From: Candidatus Zixiibacteriota bacterium
GTDB lineage: Bacteria > Zixibacteria > MSB-5A5 > GN15 > JAAZOE01
Length of the DNA: 64,000 nucleotides
Assembly (NCBI GenBank): GCA_023138975.1
Contig: JAGLON010000005.1
Location: forward strand, 1 to 64,000
Direction: 5' to 3'
This document shows, piece by piece, positions 1 to 8,103 of the stretch. Within the stretch, counting starts at the first letter, position 1. Every line of letters begins with the position of its first letter. The translations under genes were made by a program, and so were the position numbers. The notes under the pieces are model-generated. The model searched no databases, was not told the origin of the DNA, and saw only the letters and a list, made by a program, of their open reading frames with translations.

Positions 1-730
1 GAGGCGGATAATTCTCCTCAGCTTTAATTCCGACAAATGATATTGCCGTCCCCGACAATGGTATTGATGATAGCCAGCTTGAAGAAACTGTCGCATCCCA
101 GTCTAATGATCCTCCCCCGGAATTAGTAATCGTTAATTGCTGTAAAGGAGGTGACGGGTAGCCAACAGTTCCGTCAAAAGTCATCGACATTGGAGATAAT
201 TCAATATGCGGTTGTACAACCGGATCACCCACTCTGATGTAACCAGCGACTACTTCCGGGAAAAAATTGGAGGCATCTGTATTAGTAAAGAAAACTGAGG
301 CTGGGCCGCGAGTAACAGTATCAATCGTGATATATTGATCGGGGGTTCCGGAAGGCACATCAAAGTATACGGTAACTGCCAGCCCATTCCCAGTAGGAAT
401 AAAGGCCTCCATAATAATAATAGCTCCGCAAACTAATATCTGTTCATCCGCATATACGGTATCCGGTTTGGTACCAATATAGTCGAGTCGGCCTCCGACG
501 TAGCTAATCGAATCCACCGTAATATCGGGAGAACTCCATTTCAAAGGAATGGTTATGGCTCCCAATTCCTCATCGTTGAAAAAGTTTACTTCGATCACCG
601 CTTTCTGTCCGGCGTCAACATCAACCGTACCGATATAAAGCGTATCCCGCTCATTCGGATCTGTTTGCCCCCATGCGAAAGCGGACAATAGCAAAGCAAC
701 CAGCAGTAGTACTAACATCCTGTTATACAT
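1..730 (-). CDS. Secreted cohesin-like / BACON-like repeat protein, 3' end outside the window
   Basis: I translated the minus strand from the ATG at 728-730; the frame stays open to the window edge (243 codons), so the C-terminus is missing. A hydrophobic signal peptide occupies about residues 1-21. Residues ~25-150 form a beta-rich domain containing NDEELGAITIPLKW and GGRLDYIGTKPDT, clearly related to the whole of the neighbouring protein at 1042-1566 and resembling cohesin-type beta-sandwiches (inference). From ~165 a second domain begins with ELSPMSMTFDGTVG, then LTITNSGGGSLDWDATVSSS and WLSSIPLSGT, the pattern of BACON-like modules. The start is supported by a GGAGG ribosome site 9 bases upstream. 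Likely exported and surface-associated; function unknown. Confidence 0.8.
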   Translation of the reverse strand, partial: MYNRMLVLLLVALLLSAFAWGQTDPNERDTLYIGTVDVDAGQKAVIEVNFFNDEELGAITIPLKWSSPDITVDSISYVGGRLDYIGTKPDTVYADEQILVCGAIIIMEAFIPTGNGLAVTVYFDVPSGTPDQYITIDTVTRGPASVFFTNTDASNFFPEVVAGYIRVGDPVVQPHIELSPMSMTFDGTVGYPSPPLQQLTITNSGGGSLDWDATVSSSWLSSIPLSGTAISFVGIKAEENYPP

Positions 731-840
731 CGATTAAACCTCCTGGAAAGGTTATGATTCTTCTATGTGACGAGTAAAGCGCTTGCAAATCAGAGAATTG
801 GACTTGTATGCCTAGCCTGAATGTGTCCTGTTATAATAAA

Positions 841-869
841 AAGATAGGGGTAACGCATGATTCTGTCAA
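841..869 (-). promoter_or_regulatory. Sigma70-like promoter for the 1-730 gene
   Basis: On the minus strand TTGACA (864-869) is separated by 17 bases from TATCTT (841-846), a near-consensus -35/-10 pair. It lies about 110 bases upstream of the start codon at 730, in the only non-coding stretch before that gene. Confidence 0.5.
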
Positions 870-926
870 GTGTATTTATGCGTAATAACACATATCACAT
901 ACATATATAATCTTAGAAAAGAGCTA

Positions 927-973
927 TTTCCAATATTCACAGCTTTGGAAGCACGTTTTTCCAATATTCACAG
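927..973. repeat. 16-bp direct repeat in the gene-free stretch 731-1041
   Basis: TTTCCAATATTCACAG occurs at 927-942 and again at 958-973, 31 bases apart. The rest of 731-1041 holds the promoter at 841-869 and the terminator at 998-1025; nothing else was recognised. The repeat could be a paired protein-binding site, but there is no direct evidence. Confidence 0.4.
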
Positions 974-997
974 TACTAAATATGAGTATTTAAAATA

Positions 998-1025
998 ATC
1001 CCGGCATATTTAAATAAGCCGGGAT
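998..1025 (-). terminator. Rho-independent terminator after the 1042-1566 gene
   Basis: ATCCCGGC (998-1005) pairs with GCCGGGAT (1018-1025) around an A/T loop. On the minus strand it starts 17 bases after the stop codon and is followed by TATTTTAAAT, a fair U-rich tail. Confidence 0.6.
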
Positions 1026-1041
1026 GAAAAACTAGTATAAA

Positions 1042-1566
1042 TTATTTTTTCTGAACAGAATCGGAGACCGTGATTGTAGCGGATTTCACCAGAGGGATAA
1101 ACGAATGAGAGTTAGCTTTGGTAAACAAGACACTGGATGGCCCCATTGTTGTAGTGTCAATCACACAGGCACCGGTAAAACTACTATCCGTTTTAAGAAT
1201 TAAAGTCGCCATCAATCCCGTTCCCGGTTGAATATACGCCTCAGTCATACAAATCGCGCCGAAAATAACAGATTGCCGATCTTTGGAGATAGTTATGGGT
1301 CTCATCCGCAGATAGTTAACGCGCCCGTCACTAAACAGAACTGTATCAATTGTAAAGCCGTCTCCGGTTATTTTTAACGGAATAGTTAGTGCTGCAAGTT
1401 GTTGATCATTTATGAAACTCACATTGACTGTCACCGGTTGCCCTTTTTGAACCGTAAGATTTTCTATGACCAATGTATCGGGCTTATTTTCGTCATTTCC
1501 GGCAAATATCATCGCTGTCATGCAATAGCAACACACTATCAATATAATTACCGACTTCACTTGCAT
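1042..1566 (-). CDS. Secreted single cohesin-like domain protein
   Basis: A 174-residue protein with a hydrophobic signal peptide (about residues 1-22) followed by one beta-rich domain. It contains NDQQLAALTIPLKITGDGF, SDGRVNYLRMRP and ACVIDTTTMGPSSVLFTKA, which align over their length with the first domain of the neighbour at 1-730 (NDEELGAITIPLKW; TIDTVTRGPASVFFTN), so the two are paralogues. The fold resembles cohesin-type sandwiches (inference, not searched). GGAGG lies 7 bases before the ATG. A promoter-like pair upstream and a terminator downstream suggest it is transcribed alone. Cohesin-like modules may bind dockerins, and a dockerin-type tail is present in this window at 23429-24652. 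Confidence 0.8.
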   Translation of the reverse strand: MQVKSVIILIVCCYCMTAMIFAGNDENKPDTLVIENLTVQKGQPVTVNVSFINDQQLAALTIPLKITGDGFTIDTVLFSDGRVNYLRMRPITISKDRQSVIFGAICMTEAYIQPGTGLMATLILKTDSSFTGACVIDTTTMGPSSVLFTKANSHSFIPLVKSATITVSDSVQKK

Positions 1567-1602
1567 TGTTTCCTCCGGATATTGTGGATTAGAATGTGAC
1601 TT

Positions 1603-1631
1603 AACTTAAGCATAAGTATCTAATCTGTCAA
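1603..1631 (-). promoter_or_regulatory. Sigma70-like promoter for the cohesin-like gene
   Basis: Perfect TTGACA (1626-1631), 17-base spacer, then TAAGTT (1603-1608), about 37 bases upstream of the start at 1566. The -35 is consensus; the -10 is weak. Confidence 0.45.
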
Positions 1632-1645
1632 TAGTGCTCAGTTTA

Positions 1646-4204
1646 CTAAGTCGTTTTTTTCTTTATTGTCTTTTTGATTGTAGTTTTTTTCTTTTTTGGT
1701 TTTTTAGTCGTGGTTTTCTTTTTCACCTTACTAACCGTCTTCTTTGATTTGGCTGCCTTGGACTTTGAACGGCTTCGTCCACGTTTTTTAGCTTTTTCAA
1801 TTTCCTCAGCAAAAAGTTTCTCGAGAGTAAACGTCGAGGGTTGAAAATCCAGTAAAGCCTGCTCAAACAGCTCATCGACTGAATCGATGAAAATAAACGT
1901 AGTCTTACGGGTAATTTCACGAGGGATGGATTTAATATCCTTTTCGTTCTCTTTGGGTAAAATTACAGTCCGAATCCCAGCTCGATATGCCGCCGAAATC
2001 TTCTCCTTAACGCCGCCGACCGCAATAACTTTACCCCGCAGAGTGACTTCCCCGGTCATAGCAATATCGCTTCGAACCGGACGTTCAGCCAATACCGATG
2101 CCAGAACAATCGTCACCGTAACGCCTGCCGATGGTCCGTCTTTAGGGATTGAGCCCATCGGAAAATGGATATGAATATCATAATTTACGAAATCATCATG
2201 ATCGATACCGAGAGTTTCAGCCCGGGCTCGGACAAAACTATGAGCCGCCTGGATCGATTCTTTCATAACGTCGCCCAAAAGACCGGTTGTTGCAACCTGC
2301 CCTGTCCCCCTCATTTTGAGACCTTCAATGAGCATTAAATCACCACCGGCACCGGTCCAGGCTAAACCGTTGGCTACTCCAATTTCGGGCTCGGTCATTG
2401 CTTTTTCTGGAATGAACAGTGGTGTCCCGAGGAAATTCTCTAAGGTACTTGCCGTTAAAGCAATTTTACACGGTTCTCCCGTCGCCTTTTTTCTGGTCAC
2501 CCGTCGGAAAATTTTCTGCACCTGCTGCCTCAGTCCAACTAATCCAGCCTCCATCGTATAATACCGGATTATATTACCAAGGACATCATCACTGAATTTT
2601 AGTTCGCTTCGGGTAATACCATACCGTTTATAAAGTTTCGGGAGGATGTACTTCTTCGTGATAATAATCTTTTCAGTATCAATATACCCGCTCATTTCGA
2701 CGACTTCAAGCCTGTGTGCAAACGGTTCGGGGAAATCTTCACTATTGGAAAGGCTCAGAACAAAAAGTATCCGTGATAAATCAATCGGTACTCCGACAAA
2801 AGTATCTATGAAATGAGAATTCTGCCGGGGGTCAACGGCTTCGAGTAAAGCCAGTAAGGCGTTGCTGTCTTCAGACTCTATAACATACTCAAGGTCTTCA
2901 AGGTAAACGACTAAATCAAAACTGTTTTCCCGCTTGATTGAGCGTACCAGTTCTCCGGGGCCGGCTCCGATTTCATTGCGGTAAGTGCCCTTGATATCCT
3001 CAAGTTCAATAATACTGGTGCCGTTAATTCTAACAAACTTTTTTCCCAAAGATGATGCTACTGCTTTTGCCAGCGAGGCTTTTCCGGTACCGACCGGCCC
3101 GGCAAAACATAAAATCGGGATATCCAGATTATCTTTTGATAATTGCTTAACGGCGAGATACTCAAGAACTTGCTCTTTTATCTTCATCAAACCATAGTAG
3201 TCAGTATTAAGCACCTCACTTACATGATTCAAGTCTATTCTTGTCGCTAATTCCTTTTTCCACGGCAACGATAAAAGTAAGTCAAGATAAGTCTTCGTCG
3301 ACCCGTATTCCGCAGATGAGGATGAGAGATGCTTCAGTCTGTCTGATTCGTTTTTAAGCCGATTTGCAACCTCCGAGGGAATTCCTTTGATATCTTTCAG
3401 TCGATTCATGTAGAGCTTCGAGATATCCTCTTCAATAAACTCCTCACCCAGTTCTCTGTGAATTTCCATCAGCTGCTGCCGGAGGAAACTTTCCCGTTTT
3501 TTCTTTTCAAGAGATTCGTTCACCCGGTCGTTAATTTGGGCTAAAGTTGAGATATTATCAATTTCTACTTTTAAGAGCCGAAGAATTGTCTCATGACGAT
3601 CTTCGATCCGAACCTCTTCCAAAATAGCCTGCTTGTCAGTTAACTGGAAATGCACCATGGCACCAATACGGTCAGCAAACAGCGTCGGTGAGGACTGATT
3701 CATTCCCAATGTATACAATAGCTCGCCCGCATAGCGGCTGTCCAAACGGGTTAAATGCGAGATCAAATCGAGAATCTCAGATGTGTGCCGCTCCATCGAT
3801 TCATATGGCTGGAATTCCTCATCCAATTCGGCAATCGAAGCCTGTAAAAACGGCATTCCGGTTTTTATCCCTGTCAGAGCGACCCGTCGAATACCTTCGA
3901 GCGTCACCATGCGTGATTCGGCCATTGCCCTCTTGGCCGACTGCACTTTTGCCAAAACACTGATTTGAGACAGGCGCACTGATTTGCCAGAAGGAAATCG
4001 TTGGGGCGAAAAAGATAAAACAAGTCGTTTATTTCCGCCAAGGACTGAATCAAGCAGTTCCAGATTTTCACTTCTACCGACTTGTATTGTATGAGTTTCC
4101 CCGGGGAAAATAATCGCCGAACGTATCGGCAGAACCGGGATGACCGTTTCACTATCGATTGATAGGAACGGCGGCTTCTTTTTGGGTTTTATTATCATAG
4201 CCAT
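1646..4204 (-). CDS. lon: Lon-family ATP-dependent protease with divergent ATPase motifs and a lysine-rich tail
   Basis: Domain order is that of bacterial LonA: N-terminal substrate-binding LON domain (PVLPIRSAIIFPGET), helical linker, AAA+ module and C-terminal serine protease. The proteolytic dyad is intact: Ser692 in DGPSAG and Lys735 in GGVKEK, at the family's 43-residue spacing. The AAA+ module departs from consensus. Walker A reads GPVGTGKAS, with Ala376 where Lon has Thr. Walker B reads YLEDLEY, so the usual Asp-Glu is Glu436-Asp437. The pore-loop tyrosine position is Glu411 (EIGAGPG). The last ~45 residues are almost all Lys, Thr, Arg and Ser. I start at the ATG at 4204 (852 aa), after AAGAAG; a GTG at 4231 would add 9 residues. 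It may still hydrolyse ATP, but probably weakly or under different control. Confidence 0.93.
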   Translation of the reverse strand: MAMIIKPKKKPPFLSIDSETVIPVLPIRSAIIFPGETHTIQVGRSENLELLDSVLGGNKRLVLSFSPQRFPSGKSVRLSQISVLAKVQSAKRAMAESRMVTLEGIRRVALTGIKTGMPFLQASIAELDEEFQPYESMERHTSEILDLISHLTRLDSRYAGELLYTLGMNQSSPTLFADRIGAMVHFQLTDKQAILEEVRIEDRHETILRLLKVEIDNISTLAQINDRVNESLEKKKRESFLRQQLMEIHRELGEEFIEEDISKLYMNRLKDIKGIPSEVANRLKNESDRLKHLSSSSAEYGSTKTYLDLLLSLPWKKELATRIDLNHVSEVLNTDYYGLMKIKEQVLEYLAVKQLSKDNLDIPILCFAGPVGTGKASLAKAVASSLGKKFVRINGTSIIELEDIKGTYRNEIGAGPGELVRSIKRENSFDLVVYLEDLEYVIESEDSNALLALLEAVDPRQNSHFIDTFVGVPIDLSRILFVLSLSNSEDFPEPFAHRLEVVEMSGYIDTEKIIITKKYILPKLYKRYGITRSELKFSDDVLGNIIRYYTMEAGLVGLRQQVQKIFRRVTRKKATGEPCKIALTASTLENFLGTPLFIPEKAMTEPEIGVANGLAWTGAGGDLMLIEGLKMRGTGQVATTGLLGDVMKESIQAAHSFVRARAETLGIDHDDFVNYDIHIHFPMGSIPKDGPSAGVTVTIVLASVLAERPVRSDIAMTGEVTLRGKVIAVGGVKEKISAAYRAGIRTVILPKENEKDIKSIPREITRKTTFIFIDSVDELFEQALLDFQPSTFTLEKLFAEEIEKAKKRGRSRSKSKAAKSKKTVSKVKKKTTTKKPKKKKTTIKKTIKKKTT

Positions 4205-4304
4205 CTTTATTCTTCTTATCGGCTTATACACTCTTTTCTCTACAGAGTTTACGAATCAAGACAAAAAAACCGTTAGCCGAACAAAGATGGCTACCTATTT
4301 CCGG

Positions 4305-6932
4305 CTAACAAGCGCCGTCGGGAGCCAGATCGCTGACTATTTCCCGGATTTCATAATCGGGGTTTTCCTTCAGAGCGTTGACGTTTATCGATATCTTATC
4401 ACTGGGAATCGCCAATCTATAATACCCGGAACGGTTGTTCTCATAAAGAGGCCAGTCCGGCAAAAAGTCCCGGCCTATCTCCTGTCTCAGCCGATACAGG
4501 TACCTGGCCTGATTAAAGCCCTGCTCTAACTCTTCCTTATATAGCCATCCATTATCATTAGTTACGCGAGACCATGCCAGGCGACAAAAATATTTGAATG
4601 ACTTTCCAGTCAGGTTGATCGACTGCCCGTTAATACGAATCCGGAACCGCTCACGAATCGGAGTGCCGTCAATTTCAATCGATTCCGGCACTATCCGGAC
4701 GTTCAGGGTATCGAATTGATTTCCGTCTTTACGCATTTTCAACTCCTTTATATTTTTTAATTTTTCTTTGATTTTAGTCAGACGTGCCTCGGAAGACACT
4801 ATTTTATCCAATACCGCCCGGCCACTTTCTATCAGTTCGTCACAGGTCATGATTCCCTCGTTGTGCAGCCGCAGAATTTCACGACGAAATAAGACCCCAT
4901 CGACGGCGTCATAAATGGCCTTCATCTTAAAAGGAAGGCCGGTACCGGTGGAAAAAGCCAATCGCTCAAGATATTTGGGAAAAGACGAATAGCGGTCGGC
5001 GGCTCGTATTAAAGAAGCGGCTGAGTACAATAACCAGGCCGCCTGTCGGGCTAAATTCTCAGCCATTCCTAAATGCAGGCGATAATCGTTTTCGATATCG
5101 AGAGGCGCGGCTCCCTCGGCCCAATCCTTAAGAAGAAACGCAATACGCACACGCCTGACTTCATCGGCTGATAATTCCCGCCTCAATCGGGTTAAACGCT
5201 GCAGTAGAGGATTATCGCCCATAACATGACGCTCGGGAAGATGCAGCCGCCCCACTCCGCCATAAGACGGTAGATAAAAGGACACCGTACCGGGGCAAAG
5301 AAGAATATCATACAAGAGCTCCTCGCTGCTGGAAGACGAGGAATAGTCCCACGCCGACAGAATAAACCTTGCTCCTACGGTACTCAAACCGAACATGGCG
5401 GTTGCCGCGCCCTGAGGCGAAGCATGCAGCTCATCGCCCTTCAGCTCCAGAAAACCACCCTCAAGCAGTACTTTAATATTTTCATCACAGACCCTGATTG
5501 GCAATCCATTACAGGCGCACCCATAAGTACGCTCAAGGAGCCTATTGCACTCCCCCGCCGTTCGTACCAGTTGAGATGTGAAGGCATCGAGGATGATATC
5601 TTCGACTGGAAATGAAGCCAATTGTGAACTCAAAGGCTCCGGTTGTTTGTCGATATAGAATTCCCAAAGAATAGACTTTTCAAGTTCATTGGCGGCAAAC
5701 AGTACCGCCCGCCCGGTCTCGGTTTTACCGTCAAGATAACCGACCCGTCCGGCTCGCCCGGACATGCTTTCGTATTCCGGCCAGCTTAATGGTTCAAGCC
5801 CGGATTTGTTGGCGTATCCAGTTCGGGCGTATTTTTGCGCCTCGATAAAAACGGTCGAGGCCGGAAGATTGATCCCTGTTGCCAGAGTCGTTGTCGCAAA
5901 AACTACCGGCAGCAACCCTGCCCGATATCCATCCTCAACGGCCATCCGCTGTGTCATCGTCAGATCAGCATTGTGAAAGGCAATTCCGCGGGAGAGTAGT
6001 CCGGTAAGATTATCCAGAAGCGAAGATTCCTCCTCATCGGCCAGACGAGCGGCAAAAAATTCTGTATTCTTCTCATCCTGAGTCAAGCCGATATATTCGG
6101 CGTATCGGGCAGCCGCTTTGACGGTTTCAAGTCGGGATTTTAAAAAGACCAATACCTGGCGTCCCTTATTGCATTCCCGCTCAATATTGTCAAAGAGAGT
6201 ATTAATCGCTTCGGAGTTTTGAGAACATTCCTCTTCCCCGAGTTCGCCGGAATTGTGACAGCGGTAGGCAAACTGTCCATCCGAAGCGACTCCGCGGCGA
6301 AGCTCAATCGGCCGGTTCTTTTCATGCAAAAGGCGAGCTCCAAGCCATTTGGCCAGGGAGGCGGCATCACCCAGTACGGCGGATAAGGCAACAATCTGCG
6401 GATTATACTCAGAGTAGAGCAACTTTGTCAATGCCAACTCAAGGCGTGCGCCTCGGGTATCATCAGCAAGCATTTGCAGCTCATCGACAACAACGGTCCC
6501 AACCTGCGATATAATATCAAAGTTTGCCAGCAGTAAAGAATTGAACTTCTCATAGACCATGACACCAATATCAAAGCGGCCATTTTCTATATCGCTGTCA
6601 TATTCGGGATGATCTTTGGTGCCGATGATAACCTTCAGCCCAATGGCTCCATAACAGTCGGTAAACTGACGGAACTTCTCCTCGGCGACAGCTTTCAGAG
6701 GAACCAGAAAGACGGCCTTTTTACGCTCCATTAAAGCCCTGACCACTGCCATTTCACCGCAAAAGGTCTTCCCCGATGAAGTCGGCGCCGAAATAACTAC
6801 GGAATTACCATCCAGAAGCCCGCACTCCTCAACTGCGCGATACTGCAGCGGCAATAACCTTCCCCGATAGCGTTTTTCCCATTGCCTGAGAATTGGTTCG
6901 GGAATACTGTATTTTGTCAATCGTTTACGCAT
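4305..6932 (-). CDS. Ski2/Hel308-like superfamily 2 helicase with a C-terminal winged-helix domain
   Basis: About 875 residues. Helicase motifs in order: Q-like LLPLQYRAVEE, Walker A SAPTSSGKT (Lys55), motif II DELQ (150-153, where Hel308 usually has DExH), motif III SAVLG, FATTTLATGINLPA and motif VI MSGRAGRVGY. A helical region follows as in Ski2 proteins. The last ~130 residues include INLTGKSFKYFCRLA, GWLYKEEL and RSGYYRLAI, resembling OmpR-type winged helices. A DNA-repair or replication-fork role is inferred. I start at the ATG at 6932, 15 bases after the zinc-ribbon gene and preceded by GAGGG; an ATG at 6965 would overlap that gene and has no ribosome site. It shares the promoter/operator at 7185-7213. 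Confidence 0.88.
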   Translation of the reverse strand: MRKRLTKYSIPEPILRQWEKRYRGRLLPLQYRAVEECGLLDGNSVVISAPTSSGKTFCGEMAVVRALMERKKAVFLVPLKAVAEEKFRQFTDCYGAIGLKVIIGTKDHPEYDSDIENGRFDIGVMVYEKFNSLLLANFDIISQVGTVVVDELQMLADDTRGARLELALTKLLYSEYNPQIVALSAVLGDAASLAKWLGARLLHEKNRPIELRRGVASDGQFAYRCHNSGELGEEECSQNSEAINTLFDNIERECNKGRQVLVFLKSRLETVKAAARYAEYIGLTQDEKNTEFFAARLADEEESSLLDNLTGLLSRGIAFHNADLTMTQRMAVEDGYRAGLLPVVFATTTLATGINLPASTVFIEAQKYARTGYANKSGLEPLSWPEYESMSGRAGRVGYLDGKTETGRAVLFAANELEKSILWEFYIDKQPEPLSSQLASFPVEDIILDAFTSQLVRTAGECNRLLERTYGCACNGLPIRVCDENIKVLLEGGFLELKGDELHASPQGAATAMFGLSTVGARFILSAWDYSSSSSSEELLYDILLCPGTVSFYLPSYGGVGRLHLPERHVMGDNPLLQRLTRLRRELSADEVRRVRIAFLLKDWAEGAAPLDIENDYRLHLGMAENLARQAAWLLYSAASLIRAADRYSSFPKYLERLAFSTGTGLPFKMKAIYDAVDGVLFRREILRLHNEGIMTCDELIESGRAVLDKIVSSEARLTKIKEKLKNIKELKMRKDGNQFDTLNVRIVPESIEIDGTPIRERFRIRINGQSINLTGKSFKYFCRLAWSRVTNDNGWLYKEELEQGFNQARYLYRLRQEIGRDFLPDWPLYENNRSGYYRLAIPSDKISINVNALKENPDYEIREIVSDLAPDGAC

Positions 6933-6946
6933 ATCAGAACGTCCCT

Positions 6947-7144
6947 CTAAGCACAGCCTCCCCATCCGCAGCTAATACATGTAAAGCAATATCCGACCCG
7001 TACCAGCCGTCCGCCGCATTCTTCACAATACCTGGGCATAATAATATAACGGCGAGCCGAGCTTGAGCCTGACTTGACCGTTACTAAGGAGCTTGTGGTC
7101 GGTGGCGGAGACACCACTCCTCTTCTGTTTTTGTCTTCCGGCAT
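6947..7144 (-). CDS. Small zinc-ribbon protein upstream of the helicase
   Basis: 65 residues. A basic, Ser/Thr-rich N-terminal half is followed by CEECGGRLVRVGYC, CISCGWGGC and the end, giving a Cys-x2-Cys / Cys-x2-Cys zinc ribbon. This pattern resembles the C-terminal zinc ribbon of B12-dependent (class II) ribonucleotide reductases, but here it stands alone. AGGAG lies 6 bases before the ATG. It is the first gene of the unit controlled by the LexA-like operator and ends 15 bases before the helicase, so it may be a nucleic-acid-binding partner. Function unknown. Confidence 0.65.
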   Translation of the reverse strand: MPEDKNRRGVVSPPPTTSSLVTVKSGSSSARRYIIMPRYCEECGGRLVRVGYCFTCISCGWGGCA

Positions 7145-7184
7145 TTCATTCTCCTGTCATGTAATTATTATCGGCTACAAATCA

Positions 7185-7213
7185 AATATACTGCACATAT
7201 GTGCAGTAGTCAA
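7185..7213 (-). promoter_or_regulatory. Promoter with LexA-like 20-bp palindromic operator
   Basis: On the minus strand TTGACT (7208-7213), a 17-base spacer and TATATT (7185-7190) form a good promoter 41 bases upstream of the zinc-ribbon gene. The spacer and its edges are a perfect 20-bp palindrome (7189-7208), TACTGCACATATGTGCAGTA. Its outer bases match the E. coli LexA box (TACTGT...ACAGTA) apart from the inner half. An operator between -35 and -10 is classic repressor placement. Confidence 0.7.
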
Positions 7214-7411
7214 GTGATTTTTTATGCCTTTTATCGCAAAGCCTATATATGGACATGGGAAAAGAAATAAGTACAATATCTTGAGTTTATATGGGAAATA
7301 TTTTTTCGACTGGGCGGTGACGGGGATCGATTCCGGTCCCAGGTTACTAAAGAGGGGAATAAATGCACTTAATCGTTATCGATTATCCCGAAATCGAATT
7401 GCGATCAGATG

Positions 7412-7488
7412 CAATCTACCCGAAAAAACATCTCTCCTCAGGTAGATTTTTATATAAAAGGCGGTACTGGGGGCCGGGGGAGCCCCCA
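7412..7488. terminator. Two hairpins in the gene-free stretch 7145-7509
   Basis: ATCTACC/GGTAGAT (arms near 7413-7419 and 7440-7446) is followed on the plus strand by TTTTTATAT. TGGGGGC/GCCCCCA (7468-7474/7482-7488) lies 22 bases after the stop of the minus-strand gene ending at 7510 and is its likely terminator. The bases 7214-7411 show nothing I recognise. Confidence 0.4.
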
Positions 7489-7509
7489 ATAAGAGTACAT
7501 GGTGAGGTA

Positions 7510-7959
7510 TTATTTATCTTTATCTTCGGAATCTAATGCAAATTTAACCTTATACGAAATCCAGACACCAACCGGCTTGCCATTCTGAATAGCAGGTTGG
7601 TACAGGCAAAGATACGCAGCCTTGATGGCGGCTTCCTCGAAGCCATTATCTTTCTTGCTCGATTTTATTACCTTCGCTTTTTTGACTGCTCCGGTTTTAT
7701 CGATGTAGGCTTGAATAAATACATACCCTTCAATACCTGCCTTTTTAGCCAACTCGGGGTATTCCGGGGCAACTTTCTTGATCATTTCCGGCATAGTTTC
7801 AACCGGAATAAACTTATCACTTGACGGAATGGCCTCATCCGCCTTCTTGACCTCATCACTTGACAGAAGAGCCTTATCCACTTTCTTGGCTTCATCTCCG
7901 CCATAAAGCGGGCCGATTACTAACAACATAATTACGATAAAAGGTAACAACTTCCTCAT
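7510..7959 (-). CDS. Small periplasmic TonB C-terminal domain protein
   Basis: 149 residues: signal peptide (about 1-20), then a charged segment with imperfect internal repeats (KALLSSDEVKKADEAIPSSD), then a TonB C-terminal domain: PEYPELAKKAGIEGYVFIQ, KTGAVKKAKVIKSS, GFEEAAIKAAYLCLYQPAIQ and KPVGVWISYKVKF. Unlike the two TonB proteins upstream it has no transmembrane anchor after the signal peptide and no proline-rich spacer, so it may be a soluble TonB-like adaptor. It follows the ~700-residue lipoprotein by about 145 bases and could be the last gene of the TonB/ExbD unit. Confidence 0.85.
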   Translation of the reverse strand: MRKLLPFIVIMLLVIGPLYGGDEAKKVDKALLSSDEVKKADEAIPSSDKFIPVETMPEMIKKVAPEYPELAKKAGIEGYVFIQAYIDKTGAVKKAKVIKSSKKDNGFEEAAIKAAYLCLYQPAIQNGKPVGVWISYKVKFALDSEDKDK

Positions 7960-8103
7960 GACAACCTCTCCTTGTTTAACGCTCAGTATAAAGACGTATC
8001 AACAGTATCCGGTTGTTTAGTTCAAACCGGAACTATCGGTTCTTTTCTGCAGGTTCAATTAAAACTGCCACTCATAACACACCTGCTTTCTCATCTCATT
8101 CTA

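Noticed and set aside
7224-7445. Rightward 73-codon frame beyond the LexA-like operator
   Set aside because: No ribosome site, no protein-like pattern, and it overlaps hairpins.
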